DNA of 64,000 nucleotides from Phycomyces blakesleeanus NRRL 1555(-). Taxonomy: Eukaryota > Mucoromycota > Mucoromycetes > Mucorales > Phycomycetaceae. Location: assembly GCF_001638985.1 (NCBI RefSeq), contig NW_017265167.1, positions 186,001 through 250,000 of the forward strand. The letters run 5' to 3'. Both the position numbers and the translations under genes were made by a program. Below the pieces are notes generated by a model that was given only the letters and a program-made list of their open reading frames with translations, searched no databases and was not told the origin of the DNA. Numbering within the stretch: position 1 is the stretch's first letter; the number at the start of each line of letters is the position of its first letter. Below are positions 57,142 through 64,000 of this stretch, one piece after another.

Positions 57142-59600
57142 TTACATGGTCCATTTGATATCGCCTCGTCTTCTCTCAGACTCGCGTTGCTCAAACATGA
57201 CTTGGACACAAATGAAAATGCAGGCCGATGCAGAAACCAAATAAATAAGACCTGGCACGGTTCCAAAGATTTTTTGGAGCATCTCCTTCATACCGTCCAG
57301 TCCGACACAGAAACCGACCAGGTTTGCAATCATCATCATCATAATGTTAGCAACTGCTCCAATTCCACACACAAAACGATAGTAAGGTTTTTGTCCAAAC
57401 TGTAGATATAAAAAAGAAAGAAATTCAAGGGGATTTAGTTTATCTTTATCAAATGCACACATTACACAAACGCAACCATAAATATATATTATATATATCG
57501 TTTGATTGATTGACTGTTTGTTTGTTTGTTTGTTTGTTTGTTATTTACCTTTTTATAACTAAACATAGCGGAAGCAATGATTTCTGGGGCAAGGAAGATG
57601 CAGATGAGCCATCCCCAAGCCAGTAGCTTGAGTTCAATGTCGTGCCAAAGTGCAACAAAGGTAAATACGGCCCACATATTGAACATCATGTACTTTGCAC
57701 CACCCAAGGGAATGTAGATATACCGCACTGTCCAGCGATTGTAGGTACGATGCCAGCTTTTCCAGAATCTCTGGGCCGAAAAGTTGTTGCTGACACACCG
57801 GACCATGTTTTCTCCTGTCCAGATACCGTCGGCCATTGCCCACAGGCGAAAGAAGCGCCAAGGGATCAAAAGTTTCATCCAAATGATGATCAAATTGAAA
57901 TACCCGATCATACTCATCTCAAGCGGCGTGTCACCTTCCCAAGCCTTGGCTTTGCTGATAGCGACAACGTACAATGTGTGTAACGTAAGTTCCATCACAA
58001 ATATAACACAGGCCAAACGAATTGCATAGAGTCCAACAGATTTACGGGTGATCTTTTGAGAAGGCTCACGGATCTAGGTTTACAAAAGAAAGGAACGAAT
58101 TTAAATATTATTATTATTATTATTATTATTAAAAAATGAGCTTCCTTTTTCTTAGTCTTAGCATTAGTCTTCTTTTGACTGTGCTTACCTGGGATATAAA
58201 ATCATTAAATGTAATAATAGGCCCACAGAGATAGAGAGGTGTGTAGAGGACATAGGCCAAGAAGTTTTTGTAGTTGTATTCGGATTCATAGCAGGGGATT
58301 GTGGTACGTTCCTTGTCAGTGGGTGGATGTATAAGATGGTCTTTTTTCTATTCTTGTCCACAAGAATAAGAATAGAGAATAGTAATTCAGGTAAGTAATT
58401 CAGCACAATAGCTAGATGTATAATAGGTATGACATCTGTACACCCTGCCTTGTATATAATTCATACCTCATAATCTAACCTTGATTTCTGGAATTGCCAA
58501 TAATAATCCATATTGAATGAAATCAAACGAAGTGTAGAAAAATTAAACAGAATCTGCCACCTTGATTGAACACCATCATATTTATCCTATAATACCAAAT
58601 ATGTATATTCAGTTTCAATACACCCTACTTATTAACTTGATTATATAAATATATATTATTTATTTACCATCCAAGCAAATGCAGGTCCAAGTGCAGCAAA
58701 CGAATAACCTTGGTACCATTCATTCATAAATAATATCAGCAGATTAAATGTCCATGTCAGGATTGGATTCCATTTGGTTCCTCCTGTCAGTTTTGCGATC
58801 ATGTAGTTTGTAGAAACGATTGCCAGGATTTTGAGGATACTTGTGCCGTGAAACACAGTGACAACAACCAATGAGGATATCAAGGAAAAATTAATGCGTC
58901 GCGTAGGTGATTTTGTGGTGGACCTTCCGATTGTATGGCTCAATTGAAGGTATATTGCCATCAAACACAGCAATACAGGCAAATGGGCACGAAACTGTGC
59001 ATATTGAGCATCGCTATTGTCCTACACGGGTAATTGAGTTTGTTTTATCCTAATATCCATCCAGTATTCGCTTATATTGTCCATTGTTGATATAAAAGAA
59101 ATTATAATTATAATTGTAATATATGTATATCTTTGGTTATTCATTTACCAATTTACGCCCAAATAACCACCCCTCTGATAATAAGTCTGAATATTTCTCA
59201 TAGTTTGGATTGTCCTCTAAGATTGGAACGCAATGATGAGATCAAATGCTCATTTCAAACTTCAAATCACTTTTGCATTTTTTATTTTTATTGCTGGTGT
59301 ACACCAAAAAAAAATGTACCTCTTCCGAGACGGTAGGCAGAATAGAACATGTATGGAATAACCGTTGCAAAACATAGGTAATAAAAGTAAAATTCTGGCA
59401 ACAAACAAAAAAAAACAAAAACACGTCAGCATTGAGTGATTGCAAAGGAAAGAGAGAAAGAAAGAAAAAAGAAAACAAGTAAGCTCATTCTGAAGAGTAC
59501 CTTTGGTATTCCAAAGGACAGGTGATGTATATGGCTGAGAGAGAGAAAGACTCTGTGGCGGTTGGTCAAGAGCTGGTTTCTTGGTTTCGTCAGTTGTCAT
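57142..59600 (-). CDS. GUP1: GUP1-like membrane-bound O-acyltransferase (MBOAT)
   Basis: About eight exons, about 550 residues, start ATG 59600 ([20 protein letters not shown]). Exon 2 has [20 protein letters not shown], exon 3 [18 protein letters not shown]. The body is strongly hydrophobic with many membrane segments. Family marks are [63 protein letters not shown], and [16 protein letters not shown], which holds the catalytic His of MBOAT enzymes. It ends RGDIKWTM. Yeast Gup1 remodels GPI-anchor lipids and is linked to glycerol uptake and membrane order in the ER; the animal relative is HHAT. The GUP1 role rather than HHAT is inferred from it being a fungus. Confidence 0.9.
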
Positions 59601-60197
59601 TGTAGACCAGACTTTTTGTGTTCTTGGCTTATTCTTCTTTTACTTTCAGGGTTTTGTAAAGGAATCTATAGACTTTGGGAATCTCTGGCTTCACAAGCGA
59701 TGACCTTGGTTATAAAAGTGTGTATATAGATATCTTATAGATATTTAAAGTGCGTCTAACAAGGAAATTAATATAAAAGAAGGAAAAAAAAAAAGAATCA
59801 TAAATAAGGGGAAGGGAAGGAAGGAAGTATTAGAAGGCGGGCATCTAAAACGAACAAGACATATGAAAGTGCAATTACAATTAATAAAACAAAACCAAAA
59901 AGAAGAAGAAGAAGAAGCCTTATAATATAAATTAAACTCTTCTTTAACAAATTTTTCATTTTGTATTCTTATTCTTATTCTTCCTTTAAAATGTTCTTCT
60001 TGGTGTTCTTGTGTGTGATTATCTGTGATTATTATATAATACAGAGAAAGGTCCTTTTATGTATATGTAATTGATGCTTATGATTTTATTCAGTTTCCTT
60101 TTATATTTATATTTTATATTTATATAAATTTATTTTATTTTATTTTATTTATTTAATTAATTAATGGTAAAAAATGGTATCTAAATGAAATATGCTA
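59601..60197. other. Intergenic region between two minus-strand genes
   Basis: Holds the GUP1-like promoter and the 3' end of the Gln-rich gene. Contains AAG and TTATTT/TTTATA simple repeats (59890-59915, 60095-60165). No gene seen. Confidence 0.4.
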
Positions 60198-62595
60198 TTA
60201 GAACATAGTACTTCCCCATGCGCCTGATGTGGGACCCATCATGCTCAAGGGTCGACTAGAGTTGCCAAGACTTCGGCTAGAAACCATACCCATCGGGTTC
60301 TGTACTTGAAGAGGCATCTGCATTGGGTTCACAACCATAGGCATATATTGGCCCATCATTGGCTGCTGGTTTGAGGGAGTAGACATGCTGGAGAGTGGTC
60401 GGGGAGGGATGGAGGATACTTCGTTACGGAGCATTTCTGCTCGTCGACGAGCATCTGTGTTTTTCATGCGGTGGCCTTGGCCTTTTTGATGTTCTGAATT
60501 ATGCTGCTGATTATGATGCTGATGCTGATGCTGATGATGATTTACTACGGGACCAATACTACGTCCTTGAATGTATTGTTGAGAAGAGCTGAGGTTATTA
60601 GTGCTATGATTAAAGTCGCCCATTGGAACGCGTGGGAGAGGAGGTGCTATGCGGATGTTGGGGTTCTGGAAGTTGATGTTGTGGATGCCTTGTTCGGGCA
60701 GCTTGGCCAGCATTCCTTCAACCTGGACAGTTGAAGGGTTGATACGCTTAGGTTTCCGCAACAGTTCGGCCTTGTCGTGTTCACGTTGGATTAAGAGGTC
60801 CATGCCAGACACACTGAGTCGGTTGGCGACCTTATTGCGTGTCTGGTTAGGAGGATAGGGCCTCGACTGGAATTGTTGCTGCTGCTGCTGTTGTTGCATT
60901 GCAGCGGCTACCTGTAGTGCCTGTTGGTATTGCTGGAATTGTGCCATTTGCTGCATCTGTTGTGCCTGCTGCATCTGTTGTGCTTGTTGCATCTGCATCT
61001 GCATGTGCATCTGCTGTTGAGCAGCGGCAATAGCCTGTTGGTGCTGGACGGCCTGCTGTTGCTGTTGGTGATGGTACATAAGGTCCATGTCACTCAGAGT
61101 AGCACGTCTACCCTTGGCCTGGGCCTGCACTAAGCCGGGACTAATGCGACCTTCGGCAGTGCCAAATGAGGCCAGATATGGTGCAGCTTCCAAAAGAGAA
61201 TCATCGCCGATCGTAGGGTTAGATCCACTGCTGCTTTGGTCGTTAATGGCAGGAGGGGTTCCGCCATCGACTGCGTCCAAGACTGTCTTTCTCCACTGTT
61301 CAATCGGCTCTTCTCCGAGAGTCAGGTTGTTTAATGGTAGTTCCAGGGCGGTTGCTTCCTGGTGAAGTAACGCCATGTCCCCTGTAGATCTTGAGCGATT
61401 GTGAAGACTGGGGCCACGAACCAGTTGTCTCAGGGTAGACATCCGACGTGCATTCATATTTGCAATATCCTCGTCATCATTATCATCTTGTGCTTGGATG
61501 GATAAGCTTGGGACTTTTTTGCCAAGTCTATCTTCCTCTTCATCATCATCTTCTTCTTCTTCTATAAAGAAGTATCAGTAAAAATGTATATCTATATATG
61601 TATATATATTTACCTTCACTTTCTTCTTCTTCACTTTCTCCGTCACTTGGTTGTGGAAAGTTCTTTTGGTTTTTTTGCTGTTGTGGTACAATGGGTCGGG
61701 ACATAACTGGGTTGGGCTGGTTGGGAATATTAGACTTTTTTTTCCCTTGTTGTTGTTGTTGAAATGATTGAATGGTTTGGTTGGTTCTCTTTGGAATTTG
61801 TTTATTTTTGTCTTCCTCTTCCTCGTCGTCGTCGTCATCATCATCATCGTCGTCGTCGTCTTCCTCTTCTTCTTCATCATCACTCGGTACATATTTTCGA
61901 GTTTTTTGTGCTGCGGTACCCAGTCATATAATAAAAATTAAGGATTTAGATTTATGCAAAAATAAGAATAAGAATAAGAAATTATATTTTAAATAATAGA
62001 TAGAAGAGGATTCAATGTAATTTTGGGATATGGCATGATTTGATGATGGTCATTTTATTTTCTTCATTAAAAAAAAGGAAAGAAAAGGAATAACCTCTTG
62101 TACTCAAAATACACCCACACCCACAGAAAGAGATTTATAAAAATTATATAAATTTAACTCTAAATCTAAAACAACCAACCAAACAAACAAACAAAAAAGA
62201 AACTTACAGCTGTCTTGACGGAATTGGTCACTATTCATCATCAACTGACTAACGGGGCGACTGCCGGGCCGCATTCCAGGTCTCTGTTGATTTTGGTGTT
62301 GATAATGGTCGTCGGCACTACTGTTACTACCAGATTCAGGTCTGCCACGGAACTGTTGCTGTGGTGGTTGGTAGGGTGTTGGTGAAGGTCTCTGGTTTTG
62401 GTGACGAGGAGATTGACCTTGCTGATGGCGCATTTGTGGATACTGCATGCTTTCACGCATCTTGTTTGGAATGTGAGACTGGAAAAAAATGATACTTTTA
62501 GTCCATGGCTCTGCATCCTCTCCAGTGTCTGGGGTCTTGATAGCTCTTGCAAGTGCTAATCTCGAGGGACTGCAAGTGACATTCTCTGTTGACAT
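60198..62595 (-). CDS. Gln-rich, acidic low-complexity protein, unrecognised
   Basis: Four exons, about 690 residues. Exon 1 (62595 to about 62214) starts MSTENVTCSPSRLALARAIK, then is Gln/Pro/Arg-rich. Exon 2 (about 61913-61617) begins SQKTRKYVPSDDE, runs into a long Asp/Glu tract and a Gln/Lys part. Exon 3 (about 61565) is acidic and joins the last exon, which has RQLVRGPSLHNRSRSTGDMA, EEPIEQWRKTVLDAV, a Gln/Met-rich tract (MQMQMQQAQQMQQAQQM), then SVSGMDLLIQREHDKAELLR and a Met/Pro/Ser-rich end. No folded domain recognised; most is probably disordered. Such proteins are often transcription, RNA-granule or actin-patch factors, but nothing here shows which. An upstream coding exon cannot be excluded. 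Confidence 0.72.
61822..61878 (-). repeat. Trinucleotide run coding a poly-Asp/Glu tract
   Basis: GTC/ATC and TTC/CTC triplets on the plus strand code about 19 successive Asp and Glu residues (minus strand) in the Gln-rich gene. The opposite frame gives poly-Ser, a shadow. Synonymous interruptions (GTC, ATC mix) suggest the tract is kept by selection, or is old. Confidence 0.8.
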
Positions 62596-63679
62596 TAAGG
62601 TAAATTCTATATTTTTGTGAAGAAAGTAAAAGAGAGAGAGAGAGAGAGAAAGGTATTGAAGAGTCAAAATAAAATAAAATAAAATATAAAATAAAATAAA
62701 ATTGTATTTATACTCACACATCTATACATTTGCTGTTACTCTAAAAAAAAAGAAATAATATATATATATATATATTATGTATCTAATTTATATAACTTTT
62801 TACCTTATTTACAACTGATAAAAATAACTTTTTTTTTTCTTTTTTTTTTTGCACTTGTTGTTCCTGTTGCTGTTTTCTCTTTACACTATATATATATAGA
62901 GTCTTGATTTATTTACGCACCGAGTGTTCAATATATAAAGTACCCTCTTTATTTATTTATTTATTTATTTTTAACTTTTTATTTTAAAAGAGAAAATAGA
63001 CCTTTGATATCTTGATCTTTAAATAAATGTACTTCTTTAACCTACTTCTTTAGAACCAATATACAATATTAATAAAAAAAATAATAAATTCATATTATTC
63101 AATCAAGACATTATATATATATATAGATTTAATATATACTTTAATTTTATTTTATTCTTTGATTAACAAACTGACTTGCTGATGTGCATATGTTGCTTGT
63201 CTATCACTCTATCACTATAGATCTTATATTGTGTATATTGCATATTTTGTGTTCTCTTTTTTTCTTCTTCTTTTCTTTCTTTCTTGCTATTAAATTCATC
63301 TCCTTGTCATGTCTTATTTTCCACGTGCCTGGAAGTGAACAGGGATGCAATTAATAATATTAAGAATTTAAAAAAGTAAAAATAAAATGTGTGCGGTGCG
63401 ACATGGCCCATATAAGGGTTAAAATAAAAATAAAGTAAAAAGTCTATTATTAGAAATATCTACCCAAAAAAATAAACTCAATAAACTCAAAAAACCAAAA
63501 CAAAAATGTGTCCTGCCATCCTAAATTATGTCTACGTCATTTTGGTGGCTTGCGGGTAGTATGTCATCTATTGACAATGAATAAACCTTGTCCTGCACTC
63601 TCCAAGAAAGAAAGAAAAACCCTTTTTTGTTTTTGTTTTTTTACTTTTTTCTCCTTTTCTTCTTTTTGTTTCTATTCTT

Positions 63680-63721
<42 letters not shown>

Positions 63722-63750
63722 CAGTTTACCAATTCAAAGACCTATAAATA
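62596..63750. promoter_or_regulatory. Divergent intergenic region with simple repeats
   Basis: 1.15 kb between the Gln-rich gene (-) and the partial gene (+). Includes (AG)n at 62633-62649, (TATA)n near 62757-62776, (ATTT)n at 62950-62972, and a long (TA)n run at 63683-63718 only 33 bp before the plus start codon. No coding frame supported. Promoters are presumed from layout. Confidence 0.45.
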
Positions 63751-64000
63751 ATGGAACTGAATCCAACTCCCATCGATCGAAAGAGAAAAGCCGAAGGCTT
63801 CTCAGATAACGAAGAAAAAGAAATCAAGAAGACTCAATACTGCGCCCAAAGTGAGCAGAACACCGAACAGAGCGTTGATGCAAATGATGTCACCAAGACA
63901 AACCAATCCGGAGGGGCTGATTTGGCCAATATAGCTCTTGAAAACAACTCAGAAAGTGATTTGAAACCCACCAATGCAGAAGCAATAAACACAAACACAA
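63751..64000 (+). CDS. Partial gene at window end, 5' part only
   Basis: The frame opens with ATG 63751 (MELNPTPIDRKRKAEGFSDN) and stays open to the last base, about 83 residues. It is polar, rich in Asn, Glu, Lys, Thr and Ser, and has a basic RKRK near the start that could be a nuclear signal. Such tails occur in many nuclear fungal proteins. The rest lies outside the window, so no function is assigned. Confidence 0.6.
   Translation, partial: MELNPTPIDRKRKAEGFSDNEEKEIKKTQYCAQSEQNTEQSVDANDVTKTNQSGGADLANIALENNSESDLKPTNAEAINTNT

Noticed and set aside
61772..61996. Poly-Ser plus-strand frame
   Set aside because: Shadow of the acidic tract of the minus-strand Gln-rich gene.

Overview
This is a nuclear stretch of a filamentous fungus, most probably an early-diverging one (Mucoromycota, likely Mucorales). 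The reasons are many short GT-AG introns, an AT-rich background full of TA, GA and CA microsatellites, and typically fungal genes (Zn2Cys6 regulator, GUP1, COQ10, UPF0662/DUF2408, eIF3c with PCI domain). The taxon is inferred from gene content and style; no marker gene was compared.

Layout. 1-5.4 kb is repeat territory: an inverted-repeat element (989-1857) and a decayed MULE-type transposase (about 2250-4296) that carries a 134-bp Tc1/mariner-like MITE. From 5.4 kb the window is gene-rich: a small SERF/C2H2 zinc protein (-), a coiled-coil protein (+), an orphan (+), ribosomal protein uL13 (-), UBR7-like (+) and a bacterial-type cytidylate kinase (+), then a ZIP9-like metal transporter (-), COG8 (-) and eIF3c (-). 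A 4-kb gene-poor gap with a possible reverse-transcriptase scrap follows. Next come a Zn2Cys6 regulator (+), a divergent COQ10 (-)/arrestin (+) pair, a 3-kb gap with a second inverted-repeat element (38988-39633), a DUF2408 protein (+), and a divergent ribosomal P1 (-)/UMP-CMP kinase (+) pair. The last third holds a MATH-BTB-BACK protein (-), an RRM protein (-), an unrecognised ten-exon gene (+), a GUP1-like MBOAT acyltransferase (-), a Gln-rich/acidic protein (-) and the 5' end of a gene that runs off the window (+).

Functions are mostly housekeeping (translation: uL13, P1, eIF3c; Golgi and membrane: COG8, ZIP9, GUP1; mitochondria: COQ10; ubiquitin and trafficking adaptors: UBR7, arrestin, BTB). 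They do not form a pathway cluster. The most notable points are two structurally unrelated CMP kinases in one window, a 56-bp gap between UBR7 and one of them, a MITE whose removal would exactly restore a transposase frame, two GC-AG introns, several micro-exons, and an unrecognised gene with a weak nuclease-like motif. All exon joins were read by eye from splice motifs and reading-frame continuity; none is backed by RNA data.
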